Shown: positions 36,907 through 46,247, counted from the stretch's first letter. The stretch is DNA of 64,000 nt from Saccharibacillus kuerlensis DSM 22868 (GCF_000378145.1 NZ_KB899287.1:62001-126000); one strand, 5' to 3'. Program-made: numbers and translations. Notes: a model not told the origin generated them from the sequence alone.

Positions 36907-37509
36907 TTATTTAAAAACTTTTACGCGTTCTTCGATTGGCTGAACAGCCTTCTCTCCGGCTTCAACAGTCGGACTGCCAAATGGCATCTGAGCTCTAAGC
37001 TTCCATTGTGTCGGCAAATTCCATGCTTCTTGAACACCGGCGTCGATCAGCGGGTTGTAATGTTGAAGCGTAGCGCCAAGACCTGCGTCACTCAAAGCGG
37101 TCCATACAACGAGCTGCAGCATACCCGAAGATTGATCAGCCCAAATCGGGAAGTTGTCAGCATAGAGTGCAAACTGATTTTGCAGATTCTTCACGATGTC
37201 CTGATCTTCAAAGAAAAGGACCGTGCCGTAACCGCTCTTGAAGGAGTTGATCTTGTCCGTCGTCGAAGCGAATGCTTCTTCGGATACCGCCACTTTCTTC
37301 AATTCGGCCAGTGTAATGTCCCAGAGCTTATCGTGCTGTTCGCCGAATAATACGACGGCTCGGGATGTTTGAGAATTAAACGAAGTCGGCGTGTACTTAA
37401 CCGCTTCCTCTACAATCTCTTGAATTTTCGCTTCGTCGATCGAGATGTCTTTGCCGATCCCGTAAATGGAACGTCTGGCTTTAAGAGCTTCAAAAAATTC
37501 TTTCGGCAC
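36907..37509 (-). CDS. Nitroreductase-family oxidoreductase (Frm2/MhqN-like)
   Basis: A 200-aa FMN oxidoreductase. Family features are FFEALKARRSIYGIG at the start, AVKYTPTSFNSQTSRAVVLFG near residues 35-55, ADQSSGMLQLVVWTALSDAGLGATLQHYN near 130-155 and MPFGSP near 180. This is the branch containing yeast Frm2 and quinone- or oxidative-stress induced bacterial relatives. The start is GTG with GGAGGAG seven bases upstream. It lies after the DUF1266 gene on the same strand but with its own ribosome binding site and an 81-base AT-rich gap, so it is probably a separate unit. Confidence 0.88.
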   Translation of the reverse strand: MPKEFFEALKARRSIYGIGKDISIDEAKIQEIVEEAVKYTPTSFNSQTSRAVVLFGEQHDKLWDITLAELKKVAVSEEAFASTTDKINSFKSGYGTVLFFEDQDIVKNLQNQFALYADNFPIWADQSSGMLQLVVWTALSDAGLGATLQHYNPLIDAGVQEAWNLPTQWKLRAQMPFGSPTVEAGEKAVQPIEERVKVFK

Positions 37510-37590
37510 GTTAAAACTCCTCCTCACTGAATAACGAAAATATTTTAAATAACTTTTCGTAACATACTATATATCAGTTCAAATGAGGAG

Positions 37591-38310
37591 TCAAGCTTTC
37601 GAATTCAAGTCTGAATGAAGCGGATTTTCTGTTTCTTCCTCTATAGTATCCTTCTCTAGAGACATATCCCAAGGCAATCGACGCCACAGACTGCGTGAAT
37701 CGGTCAGCAGAGTCGATACACAGTCGATATAAGGCTTGGCCGCTTCAGCGGACGGCTGATTATTCCAAATTTGACGACCCGCCAGGTAAGCAGCAGCAAA
37801 TTCCGGCCAGTTTTTGTAAAGCTCCTGTGCTTTTCGGGCTGCAGCGGCAGCAAGTTCAATGGAGCGTTCCGCTTCCAGCCAGCCTGCTGATTGAGCCGTC
37901 CGACAAATGAAAACGTATTGGCCAAGATCCCAAGCGGCAATTCCCGCTCGGGAAAGCTTGCCGCTGTACATCTGGACAAGCCTAGCATGATTGAACAGGG
38001 CAGCATTGCTGTTCAGCCGATCAAAATAATGTTCGCGGTCACGGAACGACAAAGCGCTGATGAAGGATTCGGTTTTGCGGTATGACGCTTGACTGCCTTC
38101 CTCCCACAGCCAGTTCAGATGCTTCTCCAGCGATTCTTCGTCCTTTACCGACCAAGTGTGTGCCAGCAGCTTGCGCAGTTCTTCCCTGCGTGATGCTGGC
38201 CATGCGAATCCGGTTTCTTCAAGCAGACCGTTCATTCGAAACAATACGGCTCCCATTGCGAACGCACGCATGCTGCGCTTGTCCGTTTCTCGTATGCGCA
38301 GCTTTTCCAC
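37591..38310 (-). CDS. DUF1266 protein of the HscC chaperone operon
   Basis: A 239-aa protein. The C-terminal two thirds fit DUF1266, with the hallmark GIAAWDLGQYVFICRTAQSAGWL near residues 120-145 and an Ala-rich helix pair after it. No membrane segment or signal peptide, so it is cytoplasmic. The start is GTG with AGAGGGG eight bases upstream; only 17 bases separate it from the J-domain gene. In E. coli, DUF1266 genes lie among hscC, djlB and djlC, so a role with this Hsp70 system is likely, perhaps as client or adaptor. Molecular function is unknown. Confidence 0.82.
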   Translation of the reverse strand: MEKLRIRETDKRSMRAFAMGAVLFRMNGLLEETGFAWPASRREELRKLLAHTWSVKDEESLEKHLNWLWEEGSQASYRKTESFISALSFRDREHYFDRLNSNAALFNHARLVQMYSGKLSRAGIAAWDLGQYVFICRTAQSAGWLEAERSIELAAAAARKAQELYKNWPEFAAAYLAGRQIWNNQPSAEAAKPYIDCVSTLLTDSRSLWRRLPWDMSLEKDTIEEETENPLHSDLNSKA

Positions 38311-38327
38311 TCGCTCAGCCCCTCTCT

Positions 38328-40808
38328 TTACATGCTGTGAATATCGGGAAGCGGATCGCTCGACGGTTTTGGAAGGACCGGCTGCGCCTCCACTTTAGGC
38401 AGTTCGACTTCCCGTTCGCGACCGAACCACTTCCATTTGCGGGAAGAGCGACGATGCAGCAGGCGCCCAATTTCGGCCAGAACGGGGCGTTCGGCGTCTG
38501 CGGTCAGCGCTTCGTCCACAAGAGCTTCCGCTTGATCGTAATGCCCCAGCGCCGCTAGGCTTCGAATCAGGTATTCTTCCGCTTCACGCTGCAGCCCTAC
38601 CTTGCATGCCGCTTCAAGAAATTCGACCGCTTGACCGTACTGCTCCAAGCGGAACAAAATATAGCCGCCGTATAGCAGCACTACAGGGTCCTGTTCCTTG
38701 GGAGGGATCTGCTCCGTATAACGAATAATGGCCGATTCAGCTGATTTCCAACTGCTTTTCGAAATGAACAAATGTATACGCTGGAGATAGGCCCATCCGC
38801 GCCGCGGATAACGTTCAATCAGCAGGGTCAATTCCCGATCAGCCTCCTCCAAACGATCCAACTGCAGCAGCATTTCGGCGGTAAGACGCAGGGGCAGATA
38901 TTCGGAGGGTGCGATACGGGCTGCTTCGCCATAATATTTCAGTGCTTCTTCCAGGTGTCCTGCAGCCCGGCATAGATCTCCTTCAAACACAAGGCCGAAA
39001 GGATCTTTCGGATGTTCTCTTCGGTAACGTGCCGCAGCTTCTGCAGCCTGCTCACGGTTTCCGGCACGAAAATGTGTCTCTGCCATAAGCAGCAGAACAG
39101 CATTCGGGAAACCGCGTTCCAGCGCTTCTCCGAAGTATTCGATCGCATGTGGATAATCTCCGATACGAAGGAAGCAATAACCTGCTCGGAACCAGGCTTC
39201 GCTCAATCCGCGATCGTATTGGATTACTCGCAAATAATCCAATAGGGCTTCCGGATAACGGCCCAGCGAATACAAGGAGTCTCCTCTCGCCGAATGGTAA
39301 TACCACTGCGAAGAGAGTTCCAATGCATGATTCAACAGCTGCAGTGCGTCCTCGTAGCGGCCTTCCATGCGAAGCGACTCGCCGAAGCGATACAGCGCTT
39401 CCGGATCGGATGGATGCAGCAGTAGGACGCACTTGAGATCATCCCTTGCTTCTTCGAAGCGTTTGAGAGCCATTCTGATCAGCCCCCGAAGCTTCAGCAT
39501 GTCCGCCTGCTGCAGAGGATCCTTTTCTGTTTGCCGTACAGCAATAGTAAGCCTCTCTTCGCTTTCTGAGTAACGTTCAAGCTTTCCGAGAGCTTTCCCA
39601 AGCAAAAAATTCAGCTGGGCATCGAGCGACTGCCGATTTTCCATTTCCAGAAGCAGTTGAACACATTCCTGCTCCTTTCCGGTATCCAAATACAGCTCTG
39701 CCAGTATTCGAGCGTCCATCAATTCATTATGCTCATTCCTAGTCATACCGTTCGCCAGTCTGTCGTTAAGCATAAGCAAACGAATCTGCGCATCGAGGTC
39801 TTCCGGATAACGAGCACACAGAGCTTCATAAATCTGCTTGGCCTGCCACGGCTCTCCTAATTCCTCCAAGCATATCGCCATTCCGCTTAATGCATGAATG
39901 CTTCCGGGCAGCAGTGCCAGCAGAGCCTGATATTCAGTCAGCGCAAGCTTCCATTCCTGCTGACGCCGCAGCGCATCCGCCTTCATCAACAGAGCTTCCG
40001 GTTCTTCAGGTTCATCTTTTAGCCACTGTTCCACTACCTGCAGTGCTGATTCTGGCTGATCCTGCCTCATATAAAAAATCGCAATCAGCCGCAGACAGTC
40101 GGGTTCACGGTTGTTGAGCAGCGCCGCTCCCTTAAGCGCTTTCTCCGCCAATTCCAAATCGTTTAGTACCAGCGCATAATGGGCCTGTTCGCGGAATTTC
40201 AGAAATGCGTCGTAATCGTAAGGCTCGTCAGCTGCCAATCGATCATAACGCAGCTCCCAGAAGCTGGAGAAACGCTCCATCAGCAGTCCTACTTCAGTTT
40301 TGTCATAACTTTCGTGTAATCGACGCTCTCTAGTTGTCCATTCAAAATGTCCATCCAACAGATGGAGCACCTTTTTCGGAAGAAACGGATGCTTAAGCAT
40401 AAATCCGAACAGCTCATATCCGATGCGTTCTCGCGTCTCAATCGGCCAGAAGAGCTCGTCGTCGAGTAGCTCCTGCCATTCTTCCGGCTTGATTCGTCGT
40501 TCGATATCGGCATAGATTTCCTCGCAGCGGCGGATGAACTGTGCAGTAGGCGATTCAGGTCCCGGCTCTGCAGCGGCAGGTTCCGGATCTCTCAGACGTT
40601 CCAGTTCCGCTCCGCTAAGAGGTGGGGAATCTCCGTTTTCGGCCAACAGTTTCGCTTCTTCGAGCGCAGCCTCATAGGATCGGCGGATCTGCTGGAAACC
40701 TTCCGGGTCATCTTCCGGATGGCATTCTTTTAATTTGCGCGCATAAGCCCGTTTGATTGTTTTGATTTCCGAGGTCGGTTCTATTCCAAGCATGGTCCAA
40801 ATGTTCAT
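38328..40808 (-). CDS. J-domain protein with long TPR array (DjlB/DjlC-like J domain)
   Basis: An 826-aa cytoplasmic protein. The first 50 residues form a J domain (MLGIEPTSEIKTIKRAYARKL), but the HPD motif needed to trigger Hsp70 ATPase reads HPE (ECHPEDDPEGFQ). From about residue 190 to the end there are many degenerate tetratricopeptide repeats, for example ALYRFGESLRMEGRYEDAL and AWFRAGYCFLRIGDYPHAIEYF. Its ATG begins one base after the stop of the Hsp70 gene, with GGAGG inside that gene, and the DUF1266 gene follows at once. The TPR part probably binds clients and hands them to the neighbouring Hsp70. In E. coli the J proteins DjlB and DjlC and separate repeat proteins do this job; here the parts are fused. 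Confidence 0.88.
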   Translation of the reverse strand: MNIWTMLGIEPTSEIKTIKRAYARKLKECHPEDDPEGFQQIRRSYEAALEEAKLLAENGDSPPLSGAELERLRDPEPAAAEPGPESPTAQFIRRCEEIYADIERRIKPEEWQELLDDELFWPIETRERIGYELFGFMLKHPFLPKKVLHLLDGHFEWTTRERRLHESYDKTEVGLLMERFSSFWELRYDRLAADEPYDYDAFLKFREQAHYALVLNDLELAEKALKGAALLNNREPDCLRLIAIFYMRQDQPESALQVVEQWLKDEPEEPEALLMKADALRRQQEWKLALTEYQALLALLPGSIHALSGMAICLEELGEPWQAKQIYEALCARYPEDLDAQIRLLMLNDRLANGMTRNEHNELMDARILAELYLDTGKEQECVQLLLEMENRQSLDAQLNFLLGKALGKLERYSESEERLTIAVRQTEKDPLQQADMLKLRGLIRMALKRFEEARDDLKCVLLLHPSDPEALYRFGESLRMEGRYEDALQLLNHALELSSQWYYHSARGDSLYSLGRYPEALLDYLRVIQYDRGLSEAWFRAGYCFLRIGDYPHAIEYFGEALERGFPNAVLLLMAETHFRAGNREQAAEAAARYRREHPKDPFGLVFEGDLCRAAGHLEEALKYYGEAARIAPSEYLPLRLTAEMLLQLDRLEEADRELTLLIERYPRRGWAYLQRIHLFISKSSWKSAESAIIRYTEQIPPKEQDPVVLLYGGYILFRLEQYGQAVEFLEAACKVGLQREAEEYLIRSLAALGHYDQAEALVDEALTADAERPVLAEIGRLLHRRSSRKWKWFGREREVELPKVEAQPVLPKPSSDPLPDIHSM

Positions 40809-40809
40809 A

Positions 40810-42510
40810 TTAGTCCTCCGGCTGTTTTTCCGCCAATTCCAGCAGCTCCTTCAGCATCCCCGCTTCCTTGCGGATTTCCCGTTCGTCCTGCCGGGCCAGC
40901 GCCGTTTCGAATCGTCGTAACGCTCCTGCGATTCTGGTTCGGTTGCTGCCCAATGTTTCTTCATAAATGCGGTCGCCTCGAGCTAGAAGAAGCCGATTTT
41001 CAGCTTTGTCGCGAGGATGAATTTTAATTGCCTCAAGTTCCTGAAAGCGCTTCTCGACCTCTTCCATCGACATTCCGCTGGCATCTTCTCGGATAAGCAG
41101 ACGATGCGTTTCTTTTGTGGATAAGGTTGTCACTTCCACTTCCAGAATGCCGTTGATATCGTAAGTGAAACGGACATCAACCGCCTGTTCGCCCGCCTTT
41201 CCTTCAGGAACCGGGATTTCGAGCTGACCCAATTTGATATTGTTACGGGTCAAGCGATTTTCTCCCTGGTAAATTTCGATACGGATCGTTTTCTGATCGT
41301 TGCTGACAGTATAGAAGCGCTCGACGCGGCTGGCCGGAATTACAGTGTGGCGTTCGATAATGGGGAAAAAGTGTCCACTGTCATAGCCGCCGTCACCATT
41401 TTTGACCGTAACCATTGTGCCGAGTGTATAGGGACAAACATCGGTCAATACAATTTCTTTCAATTCCTCTCTGCGCTCTTTCATAGCCGCTACAATCCCT
41501 GCACCAATCGCAATAGTTTCGTCGGGATGGATGCGTGCAGCTGGCAGTCGTCCGAACAGCCGCGCGGCAAAAGAATAAATGAGCGGCATCCGAGTGGCTC
41601 CCCCGACCATAATAATCTCTCCAAGTTCACGCGGACTTAAAGAGGCATCTTTCAGCGCTCGCTCCACCGGTTGGCGCAGCCGATTCAACAGCGGCTTGGA
41701 CAAATGTTCAAACAACCCGCGATCAATCGTCCATTCGTACGCCTCTCCGGCCACCGTGCATACGAGCTTTGCATCCTGCTGCATCGTCAGCAAACGCTTG
41801 CCCTGCTCGGCTTGTTTGCGCAGCGCCGCCATTGTCCGACTATCCAAGTTTTCCTTGTCCAGCTCGCAGCGTTCGAGAAACCGTTCAATGAGCATATCCG
41901 TAAAATCTTCGCCGCCAAGAAAAGCATCGCCTGCTACCGACTTCACTTCCATCACGCCATCGAACATATCGAGAATCGATACGTCGAACGTTCCGCCGCC
42001 AAGATCAAAAACGAGAAATTGACTTTCTTCCTGCTCCAGATGCAGTCCGTACGCGACTGCCGCAGCGGTCGGCTCATTGATTAAGCGCTCAACGCGTAAT
42101 CCGGCCAATTCACCGGCACGTTTGGTTGCCTTACGCTGAATATCGTTAAAGTAGGCGGGAACACTAATTACCGCCTCCTCAATTGGCTCTCCCAAAAAAA
42201 CTTCTGCGTCCTGTTTAAGTGTCCGCAGGATAAAAGCGGACAGATCTTCCGGCGAAAATTCATGTTCGCCTAATTTGTAACGCCGGTCCGTGCCTATGTA
42301 TCGCTTAAAAAGCGAAGCGGTTCGTTCAGGATGCGTCATCAAACGCTCCCTTGCAATCTCTCCGACCAAAATCTGTCCGTTGTCGTCTACGCCGACAACC
42401 GAAGGCGTCAATACATTTCCGAGTGCGTTCGGAATCAGCGTGCTGCCCTCCGCAGTCCGATAAGATGCTAAGCTGTTTGTTGTTCCGAGATCGATTCCGA
42501 TAATCGCCAA
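40810..42510 (-). CDS. hscC: HscC-type Hsp70 chaperone
   Basis: A 566-aa Hsp70 homologue, shorter than DnaK (about 610) and close to HscC. The ATPase domain shows IGIDLGTTNS at the start, the FDLGGGTFDVSIL phosphate loop near residue 165 and GGATRMPLIYS near 300. The substrate-binding domain follows (TLGTMVTVKNGDG, later a short helical lid) and lacks the long DnaK tail. The start is TTG, six bases after GTGAGGTG; a GTG three codons earlier is possible. TATAAT at 42541-42546 (minus) lies just upstream, after a terminator, so the operon has its own promoter. It is the first gene of the HscC/J-TPR/DUF1266 unit. Confidence 0.85.
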   Translation of the reverse strand: MAIIGIDLGTTNSLASYRTAEGSTLIPNALGNVLTPSVVGVDDNGQILVGEIARERLMTHPERTASLFKRYIGTDRRYKLGEHEFSPEDLSAFILRTLKQDAEVFLGEPIEEAVISVPAYFNDIQRKATKRAGELAGLRVERLINEPTAAAVAYGLHLEQEESQFLVFDLGGGTFDVSILDMFDGVMEVKSVAGDAFLGGEDFTDMLIERFLERCELDKENLDSRTMAALRKQAEQGKRLLTMQQDAKLVCTVAGEAYEWTIDRGLFEHLSKPLLNRLRQPVERALKDASLSPRELGEIIMVGGATRMPLIYSFAARLFGRLPAARIHPDETIAIGAGIVAAMKERREELKEIVLTDVCPYTLGTMVTVKNGDGGYDSGHFFPIIERHTVIPASRVERFYTVSNDQKTIRIEIYQGENRLTRNNIKLGQLEIPVPEGKAGEQAVDVRFTYDINGILEVEVTTLSTKETHRLLIREDASGMSMEEVEKRFQELEAIKIHPRDKAENRLLLARGDRIYEETLGSNRTRIAGALRRFETALARQDEREIRKEAGMLKELLELAEKQPED

Positions 42511-42567
42511 CGCTTTCACCTCACTTTTCGTTTTCCTTCTATTATAGACATTTTTTGTATAAACGAA

Positions 42568-42606
42568 AAAAAGGAAAACCTTCCTAATGTTCCCGGAAGG
42601 TTTCCC
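42568..42606 (-). terminator. Intrinsic terminator after the DUF3243 gene
   Basis: On the minus strand GGAAACCTTCC and GGAAGGTTTTCC arms followed by TTTTTTT; it separates DUF3243 from hscC. Confidence 0.88.
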
Positions 42607-42732
42607 CCAAAATCGGTCAGCTGCTTTTGTGTGCGTCATAAGCTGGATGCAAGTACAATCCGATTTTTGTTCTTAACCAGCCGGTCTCAGTCTCCTAAAA
42701 TTGCGGATCACCGAGTAACGGTCTGCTCTGAA

Positions 42733-43083
42733 TCAGGCATTCTGCGACAGACGTACGAGCATGTGAGCCAATTGATGACGCTGTTCTTTGTCGCCTACTT
42801 TCCAAAGTTCCTGCAGCAGTTTTTCTTCGCTGTTGCGCGGATCTTCATTAGCGGCAAGATAATCAGCTACTCTCTCTGCTACTTTAGCAAGTTGCTCTTC
42901 GCCGAGGCCGATGCTTTCCCCGATTTTGATCCGTTTGTGGAGGTACTGCTTGAAAGCTTCGAAATCTTGAAGGATTTGATCCTTTTTGTCATCACCGATA
43001 CGGTCGATTGTTTGTTCAACCTTATCCGTTTTGACCTCGCCGTCTTTAGTTACTGCGTGCTGTTGTTCTTTGATATCGCTCAT
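42733..43083 (-). CDS. DUF3243 protein (YmfJ-like)
   Basis: A 116-aa all-helical cytoplasmic protein. Residues 30-115 fit DUF3243: FEAFKQYLHKRIKIGESIGLGEEQLAKVAERVADYLA, then NSEEKLLQELWKVGDKEQRHQLAHMLVRL. B. subtilis YmfJ, of unknown function, belongs here. A Lys/Asp-rich N-terminal extension of about 30 residues precedes the domain. GAGGAGA lies before the ATG. Single-gene unit. Function unknown. Confidence 0.85.
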   Translation of the reverse strand: MSDIKEQQHAVTKDGEVKTDKVEQTIDRIGDDKKDQILQDFEAFKQYLHKRIKIGESIGLGEEQLAKVAERVADYLAANEDPRNSEEKLLQELWKVGDKEQRHQLAHMLVRLSQNA

Positions 43084-43196
43084 TGTTCATTCTCCTCTCG
43101 GTTGTGTAGTTTCTCGAAAGCGGATGATGATGGAGTTACTTCAAAGGATTAAGCACCTGCTGAACTATTATTAACCCATTTGCCGAATATGAACCG

Positions 43197-44114
43197 TCAT
43201 CTCTGCGATTTATGAATTTTGCGCAATTTTTTATGAATCCAGATAGCCGCTTGTGTGCCTTCTCCCATTGCAATAGTCGAAAGTTCGGAATGCAGTCCAA
43301 TATCGCCGGCAGCCCATACTCCGTCAACGTCCGTCATTTTGGTGCGCGAATCAGTCTTGATATGCCGGTTGTCTTCCAATGTAACGCCCAACTGCTCCGC
43401 CAGCTCTACCCGAACGTGATTGCCTCCGAAAGCGATAAACCCGCATTCCGCTTCCAATACCCGTCCGTCTTCCAGCACCACGGATTGAATATCCCGGTTC
43501 TCGTCAGCATGCACTTCAGTCACTTTCTGTTCCTCATAGTCAATGCCAAGCTCACGCAAATGATCGATCAAATGCTCTTCGATCGGTTCAAGTTCGTGAT
43601 TGACATAAGTCAGGTTCGGTGTGCGTTCAGCCAGCAGAACCGCCATGCCTGATCCATGTTCGCCCGAACCGATCAAAACGGTCTTCCGGTCTACAATCTC
43701 GTAGCCGTCGCAGTCCGGACAAATATAAACACTGTAGCCAAGTGCATTTCGCAGTCCCGGAATTTCCGGATACCGATCCATTACACCGGTTGCGATTAGC
43801 AGCGTATGCGCGGAAAAACGTTGGCCTTTTCCTGTTATCACAAGAAACTTTTCTCCATCGCGTGCCGTTTCTGTTACTGTTTCCTGTATAAATTCCACAC
43901 CCAACTGCTCTGCCTGCTCTCGACCGGTTTTGCGCAAATAATCGCCGGTTACGCCTTCAGGCCAGCCGATAATATTATGATACGTATGGCAGACCGAAGA
44001 ACGGCCGTAACCGGAATCGATCACCAAAACTTTATGCGTACTGTAGCGTCCCAATTGAATCGCAGCCTGGGTGCCCGCGATTCCTCCTCCGATGATAATG
44101 CAGTCATACAGCAT
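43197..44114 (-). CDS. Thioredoxin reductase-like FAD oxidoreductase
   Basis: A 305-aa flavoprotein of the thioredoxin reductase fold. The FAD site is IIIGGGIAGTQAAIQL at the start and VWAAGDIGLHSE near residue 270; the NADPH domain has VLIGSGEHGSGMA near 150. Where thioredoxin reductase has CATC, this protein has CPDCDGYE near residue 134, so a redox-active Cys pair is kept. It could reduce a thioredoxin-like partner or another disulfide; ferredoxin-NADP reductases of this fold lack the Cys pair. GAGGAG is present before the ATG. No thioredoxin gene is adjacent. Confidence 0.87.
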   Translation of the reverse strand: MLYDCIIIGGGIAGTQAAIQLGRYSTHKVLVIDSGYGRSSVCHTYHNIIGWPEGVTGDYLRKTGREQAEQLGVEFIQETVTETARDGEKFLVITGKGQRFSAHTLLIATGVMDRYPEIPGLRNALGYSVYICPDCDGYEIVDRKTVLIGSGEHGSGMAVLLAERTPNLTYVNHELEPIEEHLIDHLRELGIDYEEQKVTEVHADENRDIQSVVLEDGRVLEAECGFIAFGGNHVRVELAEQLGVTLEDNRHIKTDSRTKMTDVDGVWAAGDIGLHSELSTIAMGEGTQAAIWIHKKLRKIHKSQR

Positions 44115-44346
44115 AAACAGGCTCCTCTCCAGTATCTAAGCGGAACTCCCGGAACTTTCAATAAACTTCAAATTCCGGGTCCGTCTTGTTTTTGCTCGCT
44201 TTTGCATAGTAGGTTTCAAAAAATATATACACCAAAAACAGCCTTTTGAACGTTTAATCGCTATAAGCTTTATTTGACAGACACACTGCGGATTCATACA
44301 ATCTATTTAGTTATGGCGTTTTTTTCTTTATGACGAAGCGCCTTGA

Positions 44347-44784
44347 TATCAACCGGACATCTTTTACAGAAAGGAGTCGTTTCCCTTTTCGAACCGAATA
44401 CGATGGCCCCTATACGTTTCTCACAGCGCGAAAAACGGGGGCCGCTTTATTTTTGTCTTTTTACTGACGCTTATTTTATGCCTATCGCCTGCTATTCTCA
44501 AAGACAAAGATCCTATCGATCTTGACGAAGCTCTGGACAATCTCAATAGTGCGGACACCGGAGTCGGACTGCTGCCTTCCGGTTTGTCGACAATGTTCTG
44601 GACACCGGCTGTCGTACCGTTCGAACCCGACCCGATACCGCCTTACGACCCTTTCTTTCCACTGCATGCAGCGGAACTGATGATTGGCTGGGCGGTGATG
44701 CTTCGCTTGAAGCGTTTGCTTCTGCGACCGCTCAAGTTTCTCTCCAATTACGTGGGCAAAACGCGATTTCACCCCATTTATTGA
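44347..44784 (+). pseudogene. Probable frameshifted small membrane-anchored protein
   Basis: From about 44461 to 44784 one frame is open with the codon choice of neighbouring genes and encodes a hydrophobic LLTLILCLSPAIL segment, an acidic stretch (KDKDPIDLDEALDNL), a Pro-rich piece and a basic amphipathic C-terminus. It has no start codon of normal type in frame: upstream it stays open to 44347 without ATG, GTG or TTG at a usable site. An ATG at 44403 in a second frame (MAPIRFSQREKR, then LYFCLF) would give a natural basic N-terminus plus membrane helix if a one-base shift occurred in the T-rich tract at 44448-44461. GAAAGGAG at 44370 is too far away for that ATG. Real gene, decayed gene or sequence error cannot be separated here. 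Confidence 0.45.
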
Positions 44785-44823
44785 AATTGCGTTTGATACA
44801 CGAAGGGAGAGACACTCGTTCAT

Positions 44824-46170
44824 ATGGGAGTTACAATCGCCGTTAACCTTACACTGGTCGCGCTGTTGATCGCCGCTACCGCTTATTTTGTTATTACAGA
44901 ATTCGCTATTATCCGGGTCAGAAGCAGTCGAATCGACCAACTGATTATGGAAGGCAACAAGAGGGCTGTCAAAGCCAAAAATGTCATTTCCAATCTCGAC
45001 GGCTCATTGTCCGCCTGCCAGCTTGGTATTACAATTACCGCGCTTGGCCTCGGTTCACTGGGCGAACCGACGATGGAACTGCTGCTGCATCCGGTATTCG
45101 AAGCTGTTCCTGCCATACCGGAAGCTGTAGCTTCCATACTGTCGTACGTTCTGGCCTTCGCAACGATTACGTATTTGCACGTTGTTGTAGGCGAATTGTT
45201 CCCAAAAACGGTAGCCATCCAGAAAGCGGAAGCCGTAACACTCGCTGTCTCGGGATCGCTGCTCGTTTTTTACAAAATTATGTATCCGTTCATTTGGCTG
45301 CTTAACGGTTCCGCCAATCAGATCGGCCGCCTAATCGGCATGAAACCGGCCAATGAACATGGAGAAGCGTTTTCGGAAGAAGAGCTGCGCCTTATCCTGA
45401 ACGAGAGTTACGAAGGCGGCAAGATCAATCAGAGCGAATACGGCTATGTCAGCCGCATTTTCGCTTTTGACGAAATGCTCGCCAATGAAATCATGGTTCC
45501 TCGCACCGACATGGCATGCTTGTATCTTGACAAGTCACGCGAAGAGAACCGCCGGATTATTTTGCAGGAACAGTATACGCGTTTCCCTGTCGCCGATATG
45601 AGCAAAGATAATATTGTCGGCATGGTTAATACGAAACAGTATTTCCTGGCGCTTGAAGAAAATCCTGAGACCGATGTTGCTTCTCTCGTTCATCCGGTCA
45701 TGTCCGTCTCCGAATCCATGGCAGTCAAAGACTTATTAAAAAAAATGCAAAAAGAAAATACGCATATTGCAATCCTGGTCGATGAATATGGCGGCACCTC
45801 GGGAATGGTGACAATTGAAGATATCCTTGAAGAAATTGTCGGAGACATCCGCGACGAGTTCGACACGGCCGAGGAAGCGGAGCTTGTTCAGCTTTCGGAA
45901 GATCATGTGATTGTAGACGGCAAAGTATTTATTCATCGTATTAACGAAATTCTGCTTACGGATCTCGATGATGAAGAATTGAATACGATCGGCGGATGGC
46001 TTTACGGACACAAGCCGGATTTGGTCGTCGGGCAAAAGTGGCAGTACGAAAATCTCGAATTTTCGGTACTGCGCCGCGGACCAAGGCGCTATCGCAAGCT
46101 CGAAATTGTCCGGCATCCGGTCGTTCCTGACGAAAATGCCGAACGGAATACATTGGAAGAAGAAGTGTAA
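44824..46170 (+). CDS. Hemolysin/CorC-family (CNNM) membrane transporter
   Basis: A 448-aa membrane protein. An N-terminal DUF21/CNNM domain with about four helices covers residues 1-190, a CBS pair follows (about 205-340, with MVPRTDMACL and DEYGGTSGMVTIEDILEEIVGDI), and a C-terminal CorC/HlyC domain ends it. Related proteins move or regulate Mg2+ and other divalent cations; the name hemolysin is historical. The best ribosome binding site, GGGAG, is 14 bases before the ATG, which is long. It may be transcribed with the damaged small gene just upstream. Confidence 0.92.
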   Translation: MGVTIAVNLTLVALLIAATAYFVITEFAIIRVRSSRIDQLIMEGNKRAVKAKNVISNLDGSLSACQLGITITALGLGSLGEPTMELLLHPVFEAVPAIPEAVASILSYVLAFATITYLHVVVGELFPKTVAIQKAEAVTLAVSGSLLVFYKIMYPFIWLLNGSANQIGRLIGMKPANEHGEAFSEEELRLILNESYEGGKINQSEYGYVSRIFAFDEMLANEIMVPRTDMACLYLDKSREENRRIILQEQYTRFPVADMSKDNIVGMVNTKQYFLALEENPETDVASLVHPVMSVSESMAVKDLLKKMQKENTHIAILVDEYGGTSGMVTIEDILEEIVGDIRDEFDTAEEAELVQLSEDHVIVDGKVFIHRINEILLTDLDDEELNTIGGWLYGHKPDLVVGQKWQYENLEFSVLRRGPRRYRKLEIVRHPVVPDENAERNTLEEEV

Positions 46171-46206
46171 GCTATCTTTCATAACCTTCGTTTTGTCACA
46201 GCATAA

Positions 46207-46247
46207 AGACAGCCCTTCCGGAATTCCGGAAGGGCTGTCTTTTTTCT
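46207..46247. terminator. Bidirectional intrinsic terminator
   Basis: AGACAGCCCTTCCGGAA pairs perfectly with TTCCGGAAGGGCTGTCT, followed by TTTTT. Confidence 0.93.
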
